Positions 13,476 through 21,331 of a stretch of DNA of 64,000 bases are shown here, one piece after another. Each line of letters starts with the position of its first letter. Position 1 is the stretch's first letter. The notes under the pieces are model-generated. The model did no database searches and had not been told where the DNA came from. It saw only the letters and a program-made list of their open reading frames with translations. Made by a program: the position numbers and the translations under genes. Location: positions 1 through 64,000 of the forward strand of contig NZ_FNCN01000011.1 in NCBI RefSeq assembly GCF_900100605.1, written 5' to 3'. Source of the stretch: Sinosporangium album. Its GTDB lineage: Bacteria; Actinomycetota; Actinomycetes; Streptosporangiales; Streptosporangiaceae.

Positions 13476-14501
13476 GTGCGTACTCCAGATCTCTTCATCG
13501 GCGGCCTCGGCGTCCACCTCCCGGAGGTGGTGAGCGTGCGGTCGGCGATCGAGCAGGGGCTCTGCACCCCCGAACAGGCGGCGGTGCACGGCATGACCTC
13601 GGCGGCGGTGGCGGGGGACCTCCCCGCGCCGGAGATGGCGCTGCGGGCCGCCCGGGACGCGGTCGAGCAGTGCCCGGCCGACCTCGGCCTGCTGCTGTAC
13701 GCCGACACCTGGCACCAGGGGCCCGAGGCGTGGTTCCCGCACTACTACCTGCAGCGCCACCTGGTGGGCGACGTGTTGGCGGCGGAGGTACGGCAGGGCT
13801 GCAACGGCCTGTTCTGCTCCCTGGAGCTGGCCGCCGCCTACCTGCGCGCGACACCGTCCACGTCGGCCGCCATGCTGGCCGCCGCCGACAACTACGGCAC
13901 CCCGCACATCGACCGGTGGCGTTCCGGCCCGTTCATCCTGGGGGACGGCGCCTGCGCGATGGTGCTCACCAAGGACACCGGGTTCGCCCAGGTGCTGTCG
14001 GTCGGGTCGGCCGCCATCCCCGAGCTGGAGGAGCAGCACCGCTGCGGCGAGCCGCTCTTCCCGCCCGGCGCCACGACCGGGGCCATGGTGGACTTCACCG
14101 CCCGGGACGAGGCGTTCGTGCGCCTGTCCGCCGAGCGGAGCGACCTGCGGCTCGCCTGGATCGTCGCGCACAAGAAGATGATGCAGCTGGTGAGCCGGGT
14201 TCTGGCGGAGGCGGGCATCACCGCGGCCGACCTGACCAGGGCCGCCTTCACCAACCTCGCCCCCGAGTCCATCGAGCACCGCTGGATGGAGGTGCTGAGG
14301 ATGCCGATGGACAGATCCACCTGGGACTACGGCAAGACGGTCGGACACACCGGCGCCGGCGACCCGTTCATCGCCCTGCACCACCTGCTCGCGACCGGCG
14401 AACTCAAGGCCGGAGACCACGTGATCATGGGCGGCGTCGGCTCCGGGCTCACCGTGTCCTGCGCCGTAGTGAAGATCCTCGAACGGCCTGACTGGGACTG
14501 A
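13476..14501 (+). CDS. KASIII-like acyltransferase (CloN2/CerJ-type)
   Basis: A 341-residue thiolase-fold protein with the nucleophile Cys109 (RQGCNGLFCSLELAAAYL). The normal KASIII His and Asn are absent: the His position reads FTNLAP (Asn260), and the Asn-loop reads GKTVGHTGAGDPF, offering His291 and Asp296 instead. This pattern fits KASIII homologues that move acyl groups rather than condense malonyl units (CerJ in cervimycin, CloN2 in clorobiocin). It lies immediately 5' of the pyrrole-forming genes, in the same order as CloN2-N3-N4-N5. I infer that it transfers the pyrrole-2-carbonyl group to a second carrier, sugar or peptide. GTG 13476 has ggggagag upstream. Confidence 0.78.
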   Translation: MRTPDLFIGGLGVHLPEVVSVRSAIEQGLCTPEQAAVHGMTSAAVAGDLPAPEMALRAARDAVEQCPADLGLLLYADTWHQGPEAWFPHYYLQRHLVGDVLAAEVRQGCNGLFCSLELAAAYLRATPSTSAAMLAAADNYGTPHIDRWRSGPFILGDGACAMVLTKDTGFAQVLSVGSAAIPELEEQHRCGEPLFPPGATTGAMVDFTARDEAFVRLSAERSDLRLAWIVAHKKMMQLVSRVLAEAGITAADLTRAAFTNLAPESIEHRWMEVLRMPMDRSTWDYGKTVGHTGAGDPFIALHHLLATGELKAGDHVIMGGVGSGLTVSCAVVKILERPDWD

Positions 14502-14502
14502 T

Positions 14503-15657
14503 ATGGACTTCGAACCGACACCGGAGCAGCGCAAGCGCATCGCCGAGATGCGTGAGAGGGCGAGCGAGCGTTTCGCCGTACCCGCCGCAGGCCGGGCCTC
14601 CTGGACGGCCGCCGCCGAGCTCGGCGTCACCGGCCTGTGCCTGCCGCCTGAGCACGGCGGCGGCGGACTCGGCGCGCTGGACACCGCGCTCTGCCTGGAG
14701 GCGTTCGGGTACGGCTGCGCCTCCGCCGGCCACGCCTTCGCCTTCGCCGCCCACCTGCTCGCCTGCGGGGTGACGATCCGCGACCACGCCCAGCCGGAGG
14801 CCAGGGACGGCCTGCTGACCGGTCTCGCCTCGGCGGAGCTGATCGCGGCCAACGCGATGACGGAGGACGGCGCGGGCTCCGACGTGAGCAGACCCGCCGC
14901 CACCGCGGTCCGCGACGGAGACCACTACGTGCTCGACGGGGTGAAGTCCTTCGTCAGCAACGCCCCCCAGGCCGACATCTTCGTGACGTACGCGACCACG
15001 GACCCGGCGGCCGGCTACCTCGGCGTGACCGCGTTCGCCGTACCGAGGGACACACCGGGCCTGACGGTCGGCGAGCCGATGGCGAAGATGGGCCTCGACG
15101 GCTGCCAGGCGGCCCGCGTCGAGTTCGCCGGATGCCGGGTGCCGGCCGGGCTGCGGCTCGGCCAGGAGGGGCGCGGCGGCGCGATCTTCCGCGAGTCCAT
15201 GGCCTGGGAGCGGGCCTGCCTGCCCGCCCTCTACCTCGGCCGGATGGACCGGCAGCTGCGCCTGTGCGTGGAGCACGCCAGGGAACGCCGCCAGTTCGGC
15301 CGGCCCATCGGCGACTTCCAGGCGGTCTCGCACCGGCTGGCCGAGATGGCGCAGCGTCTGGAGGCGGCGCGGCTGCTCCTCTACCGGGCCTGCGCGAAGC
15401 TGGACGGCGGCACCGGCATCGGCACCGGCACCGGCGACCAGGCGGCGGCCGTCGCGATGGCCATCGCGATGAGCAAGACCGCCGTCTCGGAGGCGGCGGT
15501 CGCCAACGGCCTGGCCGCGGTCCAGATCTTCGGTGGCAGCGGTTATCTGACCGTCACCGGCATCGAGGCGGGCGTCCGCGACGCGGTCGGGAGCACGATC
15601 TTCTCCGGCACCACCGAGATCCAGAAGGAGATCGTGGCGAGAGGGCTCGGCCTGTGA
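14503..15657 (+). CDS. Acyl-CoA-dehydrogenase-like enzyme, probable prolyl-carrier-protein oxidase
   Basis: A 384-residue FAD enzyme of the acyl-CoA dehydrogenase fold: ANAMTEDGAGSDVS binds the flavin/substrate region, RRQFGRPIGDFQAVSHRLAEM and IFSGTTEIQKEIVARGLGL close the FAD site. Sitting between a KASIII-like acyltransferase and a proline-type adenylation/carrier pair, it matches PltE/RedW/CloN3, which oxidise prolyl-S-carrier to pyrrolyl-2-carbonyl-S-carrier. Its start is 1 bp after the KASIII stop and its stop overlaps the adenylation gene start (GTGA). A general acyl-CoA dehydrogenase role is possible but less consistent with the context. Confidence 0.85.
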   Translation: MDFEPTPEQRKRIAEMRERASERFAVPAAGRASWTAAAELGVTGLCLPPEHGGGGLGALDTALCLEAFGYGCASAGHAFAFAAHLLACGVTIRDHAQPEARDGLLTGLASAELIAANAMTEDGAGSDVSRPAATAVRDGDHYVLDGVKSFVSNAPQADIFVTYATTDPAAGYLGVTAFAVPRDTPGLTVGEPMAKMGLDGCQAARVEFAGCRVPAGLRLGQEGRGGAIFRESMAWERACLPALYLGRMDRQLRLCVEHARERRQFGRPIGDFQAVSHRLAEMAQRLEAARLLLYRACAKLDGGTGIGTGTGDQAAAVAMAIAMSKTAVSEAAVANGLAAVQIFGGSGYLTVTGIEAGVRDAVGSTIFSGTTEIQKEIVARGLGL

Positions 15658-17114
15658 GCCTGCACGACTACGTCGTCGAGACGGCCGCCCGCCATCCCGA
15701 GCGGCCCGCCGTACGCTGGGTCGGCGGCGTGCTGCGGTACGGCGAGCTGAACGCCCGGGCCGACGCCCTGGCCCGCGCGCTCGCCGCCCACGGGGTGGGC
15801 CGCGGCGACCGCGTGCCGATCTGGAGCGCCAAGTCGCCGCGCACGGTGGTCGCCATGCAGGCCGTGCTCCGGCTCGGAGCGGTCTACGTGCCCGTCGCCT
15901 CCACCACCCCCGCCGCCCGGCTCGCCGTCGTCGCCGCCGACTGCGGCGCCGCGGCCGTGTGCACGACCCCGTCCGGAGTCGAACGGCTCGCCGGGATCCT
16001 GGCCCCCGGCACCGCGCTCGTCGACATGGGACAGGACCTCCGCCCCGCCGAGCCCGTGTACACGGCCGTCGCCCCCGGCGAACCGGCCTACATCCTCTAC
16101 ACCTCCGGCTCCACCGGGAGGCCGAAGGGCGTGTGCGTCGGCCACGGCAACGCCCGCGCCTTCGTCGACTGGGCCGTCGCCGAACTCGCGGTGACCCCGC
16201 GGGACCGGCTCGCCAACCACGCCCCGCTCACGTTCGACCTGTCGGTGCTGGACCTCTACGCGGCCTTCGCCGCCGGCGCGAGTGTCCACCTGGTGCCGCC
16301 GGAGCTGGCCTATACCCCGGTACGGCTGGCGCGGCTCGTCCGGGACGAGGGCATCACCATCTGGTACTCCGTACCGTCGGCGCTCACCCTCATGATCCGC
16401 GACGGCGGCCTGCTCGACGAGCCCGCGCCTCCTGCGCTGCGCGCCGTGCTGTTCGCCGGGGAGCCGTTCGCCGTCGAGCACGTACGGCGGCTCGCGGCCT
16501 GGACCGGCGCCCGGCTGCTCAACCTGTACGGCCCGACCGAGACCAACGTCTGCACCTTCCACGAGGTGCGGCCCGAGGACCTGCGGCGCGACCAGCCCGT
16601 CCCCATCGGCCGCGCGAGCTGCGGCGACACCGTGTGGGCCGTCCGCCGCGACGGCGGCGTGGCCGCCCCCGGCGACGAAGGCGTGCTGCACGTGGACGGT
16701 CCCACGGTGATGCTCGGCTACTGGGGCCGCGAACCGCAGACCGGCCCCTACCGGACGGGCGACGTGGTCAGGGTGCGGGACGACGGCGCGTTCGACTTCC
16801 TCGGCCGCGACGACGACCTCGTGAAGGTGCGCGGCCACCGGGTCGAACCCGCGGAGGTCGAGGCGGTGCTCACCGCCCACCCGGACGTCGGCGAGGCGGC
16901 GGTGGTGGTCAGGGGAGAGGGAGCGGACGCGGCCCTCGTCGCCTTCGTCGTCGCCGGCCCCGGCGGGCCGCCCGGGGTGCTGGCGCTCAAACGGCACACG
17001 GCCGAGCGGCTCCCGCCGTACATGATCCCCGAACAGATCCGATTCACGACCGTCCTGCCGCGGACCGCCAACGGCAAGACCGACCGGGCAGGGCTGAAGG
17101 AGAGAGCGCAATGA
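15654..17114 (+). CDS. Stand-alone adenylation domain, proline-carrier-protein ligase (PltF/RedM/CloN4-like)
   Basis: A 486-residue NRPS-type A domain with AYILYTSGSTGRPKGV (A3, about residues 143-158), HAPLTFDLSVLDLYAAF (A4), LLNLYGPTETNVCTFHEV (A5), GRDDDLVKVRGHRVEP (A8) and LPRTANGKTDR (A10 Lys). The TETNVCTF context of A5 is characteristic of L-proline-activating PltF-like enzymes. It would load proline on the carrier encoded next (ATGA overlap at 17111), after which the flavoenzyme upstream aromatises it. Confidence in proline rests on motif plus gene context; a decoded specificity pocket was not computed. Confidence 0.86.
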   Translation: MSLHDYVVETAARHPERPAVRWVGGVLRYGELNARADALARALAAHGVGRGDRVPIWSAKSPRTVVAMQAVLRLGAVYVPVASTTPAARLAVVAADCGAAAVCTTPSGVERLAGILAPGTALVDMGQDLRPAEPVYTAVAPGEPAYILYTSGSTGRPKGVCVGHGNARAFVDWAVAELAVTPRDRLANHAPLTFDLSVLDLYAAFAAGASVHLVPPELAYTPVRLARLVRDEGITIWYSVPSALTLMIRDGGLLDEPAPPALRAVLFAGEPFAVEHVRRLAAWTGARLLNLYGPTETNVCTFHEVRPEDLRRDQPVPIGRASCGDTVWAVRRDGGVAAPGDEGVLHVDGPTVMLGYWGREPQTGPYRTGDVVRVRDDGAFDFLGRDDDLVKVRGHRVEPAEVEAVLTAHPDVGEAAVVVRGEGADAALVAFVVAGPGGPPGVLALKRHTAERLPPYMIPEQIRFTTVLPRTANGKTDRAGLKERAQ

Positions 17115-17383
17115 GCAAAGACCTGTCGCAGGAGAAGGTCGTCGAGGGGCTCACCGGGTTCGTCCGGGAGAGGTTCCTGTCGGGCGACGGGACCGGCTTC
17201 GACGAGCACACCCCTCTCCTCGCCTGGGGGATCCTCACCTCGCTCAACTCGGCGATCCTGCTCAACCACATCGCGCGGGAGTACGGCGTCGCCGTGCCCA
17301 TGGAGCGGGTCGACGAGGTGTCCTTCAGGGACGTCCGCAGCATCGCCGCCATGATCTGCGAATCGGCGGAGACGACCGCCTGA
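17111..17383 (+). CDS. Peptidyl carrier protein (PltL/CloN5-like)
   Basis: A 90-residue carrier protein. The segment TPLLAWGILTSLNSAILLNH places the phosphopantetheine Ser at residue 44 (T-S-L) and has the WGIL-S-N pattern of prolyl carrier proteins. An aaggagagag ribosome-binding site precedes ATG, inside the end of the ligase gene. It carries proline and then pyrrole-2-carboxylate as thioesters. No second carrier protein (CloN1-like) or dedicated phosphopantetheinyl transferase is seen in the window. Confidence 0.88.
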   Translation: MSKDLSQEKVVEGLTGFVRERFLSGDGTGFDEHTPLLAWGILTSLNSAILLNHIAREYGVAVPMERVDEVSFRDVRSIAAMICESAETTA

Positions 17384-17482
17384 CCCGAGGCCCCCTGAAC
17401 CCGGCCCTGACCCGCGACCCGGCCCCCGGCCCTGAACCCGGCCCTGACCCGCGGCCCCCTGAACCCGGTCCCGGCCCGCGCC
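17384..17482. repeat. GC-rich imperfect repeats between convergent genes
   Basis: The 99-bp gap between the carrier-protein gene and the convergent aldo/keto reductase is made of degenerate copies of ctgaacccggccctgacccg (starting near 17395, 17432 and 17459). No obvious terminator stem stands out; the repeats may serve that role or be slippage products. Confidence 0.6.
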
Positions 17483-18469
17483 CTACCAGGCCCACGCCTC
17501 GGGCGCGGGCCCGCCGTTGCCGACCGGCGGGAACATCTTGTCCAGCTCGCGCAGCACCTCCTCGCCCGGTTCCGTGCCGAGTGCCCTCACCGCCCCCGCA
17601 AGGTGCTCCGGCAGCCGCGGCCCGATCACCACCGACGTCACCCCCGGCCGCCGCAGCACCCATGCGAGCGCCAGCTCCGCCGGGTCGAACCCCTGGTCGC
17701 GGCAGAACTTCTCGTAGCGCACGATGGTCTCCCGGTGCGAGTCGAGCGCCGCCATCGCCCGCCCCTCGGCCGACTTCACCGCCACCCTCTCGTCGAGCTT
17801 GCGCAACGCGCCGCCGAGCAGGCCGCCGTGCAGCGGCGACCACGCCAGCACACCGATCCCCAGCTCCACGGCGGCCGGTATCAACTCAAGCTCCACATAG
17901 CGGGTCACCAGGTTGTAGACACACTGCTCCGACACCAGCCCCAGGAAGTGGCGCCGGTCCGCCGCCGCCTGCGCCATAGCCAGATGCCACCCGGCGAAGT
18001 TGGACGAGCCGACATAACGCACCTTCCCCTGCCGCACGAGGGACTCCATGGCCTGCCACACCTCCTCCCACGGCGCCGCCCTGTCCACGTGGTGCATCTG
18101 GAAGAGGTCGATCCAGTCGGTGCGCAGCCGCCGCAAGGAGTCCTCACAGGAGGCGATGATGTGCCTGGCCGACAGCCCGCGGTCGTTCGGCCAGTCGCTC
18201 ATCGGATTGAACACCTTGGTCGCCAGCACCACCTTCTCGCGGCGACCCCCGCCTTTCGCGAACCACTGGCCGATGATTTCCTCGGTCAGTCCGCGGTGCA
18301 CCTGCCAGCCGTAATGATTGGCCGTGTCGAAGAAGTTGACGCCATGCGCCAGGGATTCATCCATGAGATGGAACGCCTCGTCCAGCGTCGTCCTGACCCT
18401 GAAATTCAGGGTGCCGAGGCAGAGCCGGCTGACTTCCAGCGCCGTACGGCCGAGCCGTGTGTATTCCAT
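17483..18469 (-). CDS. Aldo/keto reductase (NDP-hexose 2,3-enoylreductase-like group)
   Basis: A 328-residue TIM-barrel NADPH reductase. It begins EYTRLGRTALEVSRLCLGTL, contains the catalytic-region FFDTANHYG, LATKVFNP and DLFQMHHVDRAAPWEE, YVGSSNFAGWH, and ends PAPEAWAW. That C-terminus and overall pattern are shared with TylCII/EryBII-like enzymes of deoxysugar pathways and many general aldo/keto reductases. The ATG at 18469 has gtgagg upstream; a longer upstream frame is antisense noise. In this cluster it could reduce the keto-sugar made by RmlB, but without a 2,3-dehydratase gene the tylosin-type route is incomplete, so the link is tentative. Confidence 0.82.
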   Translation of the reverse strand: MEYTRLGRTALEVSRLCLGTLNFRVRTTLDEAFHLMDESLAHGVNFFDTANHYGWQVHRGLTEEIIGQWFAKGGGRREKVVLATKVFNPMSDWPNDRGLSARHIIASCEDSLRRLRTDWIDLFQMHHVDRAAPWEEVWQAMESLVRQGKVRYVGSSNFAGWHLAMAQAAADRRHFLGLVSEQCVYNLVTRYVELELIPAAVELGIGVLAWSPLHGGLLGGALRKLDERVAVKSAEGRAMAALDSHRETIVRYEKFCRDQGFDPAELALAWVLRRPGVTSVVIGPRLPEHLAGAVRALGTEPGEEVLRELDKMFPPVGNGGPAPEAWAW

Positions 18470-18582
18470 TTCCTCACCCCTGTCTGCAGAACAACCGTTC
18501 CCAGATTCCGGTCCGTTTCGGATCCCCGCCCCGAGAATGCGGCGGAATGCGATTTCCCGCATACGATCAGCAGAGTGCCCGG

Positions 18583-19131
18583 CTACGGCAGGGCGGGGCC
18601 GAGCAGCAGCATCGCGTAGGCCGCGATCGAGCTCGAGTCGGTGACCTGCTCGCCGCGGACCATCGCCTCGAACTCGGCGCGCGACACCCGGCTCTGGCGC
18701 ATGTCCTGCTCGGTGTGCTCGCGCGCGGACTCGCCCGCGGTCAGGTCCGTGGCCAGGAAGACGTGCAGGCGCTGCGTGCTCGTGCCGTGCGCGTCGTCGA
18801 TCAGCCCGAGCGGCCGCACGCGGCCGGCCCGCAGCCCGGTCTCCTCGGCGAGCTCCCGGCGCGCCTCGGCCTCGCGCGTCGCCTCGGGGGCCGACCCCTG
18901 CGGAAAACTCCACGAGCGGCGGCCCAAGGGATATCTGAACTCCTCCACCAGATGGAAATGCGTGCCGTCCCACGGCACCACGAGAACGCTGTCGGGCCGG
19001 TGCACCACCCCGTATATTCCGCGAGATCCGTCGGGCCGTTCGATCTCGTCCTCGCGCACGGTCATCCAAGGATTCTCGTAGACGATCGTACTGGAAATCC
19101 GGAGAATCACGGACTTTTGAATCCCGGTCAT
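18583..19131 (-). CDS. Nudix hydrolase (ADP-sugar pyrophosphatase-like)
   Basis: A 182-residue Nudix protein. The Nudix box is recognisable as GSAPEATREAEARRELAEET with the catalytic REL-EE core at about residues 91-96, and VVPWDGTHFHLVEEFRYPLG upstream is typical of ADP-ribose pyrophosphatases (NudF group). It hydrolyses nucleoside diphosphate-linked compounds to clear or recycle them. It is divergent from the FabG-like reductase with 57 bp between starts and is separated from the aldo/keto reductase by 113 bp. Role in the cluster is unclear: turnover of NDP-sugars or housekeeping. Confidence 0.82.
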   Translation of the reverse strand: MTGIQKSVILRISSTIVYENPWMTVREDEIERPDGSRGIYGVVHRPDSVLVVPWDGTHFHLVEEFRYPLGRRSWSFPQGSAPEATREAEARRELAEETGLRAGRVRPLGLIDDAHGTSTQRLHVFLATDLTAGESAREHTEQDMRQSRVSRAEFEAMVRGEQVTDSSSIAAYAMLLLGPALP

Positions 19132-19188
19132 TTCTCATATCCTCCTTGAAAGCGAGACTATAGGCAATGCGGCTGAGGAGGACAGGGC

Positions 19189-19917
19189 GTGACCGCTGTG
19201 GTGACCGGAGCTTCCCGCGGAATCGGCCGCGCCGTCGCGGTGAAACTCGCCGCGGAGGGATACAACGTGGCGGGCTGCTACACCGCCGAAAGCCGGGCGG
19301 CGCGCGAGGCCCGCGACGAGGTGGCCGCCCACGGCGTCGCCGCCCACTTCGCCGCCGCCGACGTCCGCGACCCGGCCGCGGTGGCGGCCTTCGTGCGCGA
19401 CGCCGAGGCGCAGCTCGGCCCGATCACCGCCCTCGTCACCTGCGCCGGCCTCACCGCCCACCGCCCCGCCGTCCTGACCTCGACGGACGACTGGCAGGCC
19501 ATGCTCGACGCCAACCTCACCGGCACGTGGAACGCCTGCCGGGCCGTCGCCGTACGCCTGGCCAGACGGCACGCGGGCGGCATCGTCACCCTGTCCTCCC
19601 TCGCCGGCCTGTACGGCGCCGCCGGCCAGGCCGGCTACGCCGCCGCCAAGGCCGGGGTCATCGGCCTCACCAAGACCCTGGCCAAGGAGCTGGCCGCCTT
19701 CGGCATCCGGGTCAACGCGGTGGCGCCCGGCTTCGTGGAGACCGACATGACGGCGGGCATGACGGACGGCGACCGGTCCGAAGTGATCGGGCGTATACCG
19801 CTCCGCCGTTTCGCCACGCCCGGCGAGGTCGCCGAGTCGGTCGCGTTCCTGCTGTCGGAGCGCTCCGCCTACCTCACCGGGCAGGTGCTGCGGGTGGACG
19901 GGGGACTGTCACTCTGA
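19189..19917 (+). CDS. SDR family 3-oxoacyl-carrier-protein reductase (FabG-like)
   Basis: A 242-residue short-chain dehydrogenase: VVTGASRGIGRAVAVKLA binds NADP(H), CAGLTAH is the NNAG-equivalent, Ser in TLSSLAGLYG, Tyr and Lys in YAAAKAGVIGLTK are catalytic, and the C-terminus LTGQVLRVDGGLSL is typical of FabG. The GTG start has aggaggacag upstream. FabG-type reductases in metabolite clusters reduce beta-keto thioesters or keto-sugars. With no malonyl-condensing enzyme evident, the substrate here is open. Confidence 0.85.
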   Translation: MTAVVTGASRGIGRAVAVKLAAEGYNVAGCYTAESRAAREARDEVAAHGVAAHFAAADVRDPAAVAAFVRDAEAQLGPITALVTCAGLTAHRPAVLTSTDDWQAMLDANLTGTWNACRAVAVRLARRHAGGIVTLSSLAGLYGAAGQAGYAAAKAGVIGLTKTLAKELAAFGIRVNAVAPGFVETDMTAGMTDGDRSEVIGRIPLRRFATPGEVAESVAFLLSERSAYLTGQVLRVDGGLSL

Positions 19918-19927
19918 CGCGGCCCCG

Positions 19928-19946
19928 CCGGCGCTCCGGGCGCCGG
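19928..19946. terminator. Short GC hairpin between convergent genes
   Basis: Arms ccggcgc and gcgccgg around tccgg, between the FabG-like stop and the end of the convergent membrane protein gene. It could stop transcription from the left. Confidence 0.45.
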
Positions 19947-19947
19947 G

Positions 19948-20274
19948 TCAGCCGAGCAGGACAGTGAGCGAGATCGTCGTCGTCGCCGCGGCGAGCGCCG
20001 CGCCGGCCGCGATCCGCCGCCCGAGGGACCCGGCGGGCCGGAGATAGGTGAGCAGGCCCATCAGCAGCCACGCCCCCGTCCCGAGCCCGAAGATCTCGCG
20101 CACGGTCGGCCAGAGCGGAGCCGCATCGTCGGCGCGTCCGTTGGTGAAGTGCACGGCGAGCGGCTCTGGACACCGCTCCTGAAACGCGAACGGGACGGCG
20201 ACGCCGGCGGCGAGCAGACCGAAAGGGACGGCGAGAGTGACCAGCAGAGAGCGTCGACTGGACCGTACGTGCAC
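19948..20274 (-). CDS. Small membrane protein, DUF1648-like
   Basis: A 108-residue protein with an N-terminal hydrophobic helix (LLVTLAVPFGLLAAGVAVPF), a central segment FTNGRADDA preceded by LAVH, and two further hydrophobic stretches. The layout resembles the DUF1648 domain of SdpI/YtrA-associated membrane proteins. The GTG start is 49 bp downstream of the GntR gene on the same strand, which is the usual arrangement for a YtrA-type regulator and its membrane partner. No enzymatic function is suggested. Confidence 0.65.
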   Translation of the reverse strand: MHVRSSRRSLLVTLAVPFGLLAAGVAVPFAFQERCPEPLAVHFTNGRADDAAPLWPTVREIFGLGTGAWLLMGLLTYLRPAGSLGRRIAAGAALAAATTTISLTVLLG

Positions 20275-20323
20275 CGCCTTGACCGCTTACGCCCCCGACG
20301 GACGCGCAGCGGGCTGCGGTCAC

Positions 20324-20677
20324 CTAGTCACAAATCCTGCCATAGCCCACAAGCTGGTCGGCCGTCAGCCCCACGCGCCTGGCCTCCGCCACGACGGCGT
20401 TGACGGCGCGGGTCAGACGCGGGTCGTCGCCGACCCGGGGCCGGAAGACGACCACCGTGCCCCGGCCGCGGCGCACCTCCACTACGCCCTCGTCGCGGAG
20501 GAGCGCATAAGCGCGCAGCACCGTGTGGAGATTGACGCCGAGACTGGCGGCCAGGTCGCGCGCGGGCGGCAGGTGGTCGCCGGGCTGCAAGGTGCCGAGA
20601 GAGAGCTCACGCCGCAGCCCTTCGGCGATCTGGTCGAAGAGCGGCAGGGGGGAACTGAGGTCGATGCTCAGGCGCAT
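20324..20677 (-). CDS. GntR-family transcriptional regulator (YtrA-like)
   Basis: A 117-residue short GntR regulator. Its N-terminal winged HTH is complete (PLPLFDQIAEGLRRELSLGT, LPPARDLAASLGVNLHTV, RAYALLRDEGVVEVRRGRGT), and only about 45 helical residues follow, as in the YtrA subfamily. I chose ATG 20677 because aggtgga precedes it by 8 nt; a start at 20722 would add 15 residues. YtrA regulators usually control their own operon, here with the membrane protein downstream. A 12-bp palindrome at 20755-20766 is a plausible operator. Confidence 0.85.
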   Translation of the reverse strand: MRLSIDLSSPLPLFDQIAEGLRRELSLGTLQPGDHLPPARDLAASLGVNLHTVLRAYALLRDEGVVEVRRGRGTVVVFRPRVGDDPRLTRAVNAVVAEARRVGLTADQLVGYGRICD

Positions 20678-21034
20678 GGGCGGCTCCACCTCTGGGCCGG
20701 TGGCGGCCTGCCTTGGGGTCACGATCGGAGCGTGGTGACCAGCTCTTTACACATAATTCTAGAATTTTTAGCATAAGGCTGAATGCCTGGACACACTCAG
20801 CGGCGCCGTACACACCCGCAACCCGGCGCCCGACCCCGTCCTCTGCGGACCGCTCGCGCTGTCCCGGCAGAAACCGCTGCCGTGGGCTGGGCCCGTGCGG
20901 CGCCGCGGCCGTCCATGCCCGTCTCCGCGGTGCGCGTGGACATCGCGTGCTAGCCCGGCTCGGCACGAAGACGCGCGCTGTCGCCGAGGTCAGCCCGTGG
21001 ACCAACGTGTACGGCCTGCCACTGGTGGGCGGCG
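20678..21034. promoter_or_regulatory. Intergenic region with AT-rich promoter and 12-bp palindrome
   Basis: The 357-bp gap between the GntR gene and the small plus-strand gene holds an unusually AT-rich patch (about 20742-20782). It includes the perfect palindrome aattctagaatt at 20755-20766, 78 bp upstream of the GntR start. I see nothing else certain; the rest is GC-rich with open frames on both strands but no ribosome-binding site or similarity. Confidence 0.5.
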
Positions 21035-21331
21035 GTGAGCTTCCAGGCCTCCGCCACCGCGCTCGACGGCGGCGACCAGATCGCCGCCGTGATCACGCTG
21101 CTGCTCCTGCCCGTCGCCCTCTCGATGGGACTGGTGAGCTTCGCACTGGTGATGTTCGGCTGCCTGGTGCTGCACCTGCGGCCGTCGGACCACCCCGTCA
21201 CCCTCAGGATCAAGGAACTTTCCATGGCCAGCCCACACCCCCCGGCCCTCCGCGGCCCCGGCCGACCCGGCAGAACACGCAAAGCGGTCATCCGCAGCCT
21301 GGTCGTGAAACGCGGGAGGGAACAACTATGA
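21035..21331 (+). CDS. Small hypothetical membrane protein
   Basis: A 98-residue open frame from GTG with a hydrophobic core of about 40 residues (IAAVITLLLLPVALSMGLVS, then FALVMFGCLVLHL), two possible membrane helices, and a basic Pro/Arg-rich tail. The stop TGA overlaps the ATG of the LmbU-type gene, suggesting translational coupling. The start has only a weak ggtgggcgg ribosome-binding site. No family recognised; it may be a real small membrane protein or a leader frame for the regulator. Confidence 0.4.
   Translation: MSFQASATALDGGDQIAAVITLLLLPVALSMGLVSFALVMFGCLVLHLRPSDHPVTLRIKELSMASPHPPALRGPGRPGRTRKAVIRSLVVKRGREQL

Noticed and set aside
13476-19917. A fatty-acid/polyketide chain-building set (KASIII plus carrier plus FabG)
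   Set aside because: The KASIII-like protein lacks condensing residues, the carrier and ligase match the proline/pyrrole type, and there is no malonyl-condensing KS or acyltransferase.
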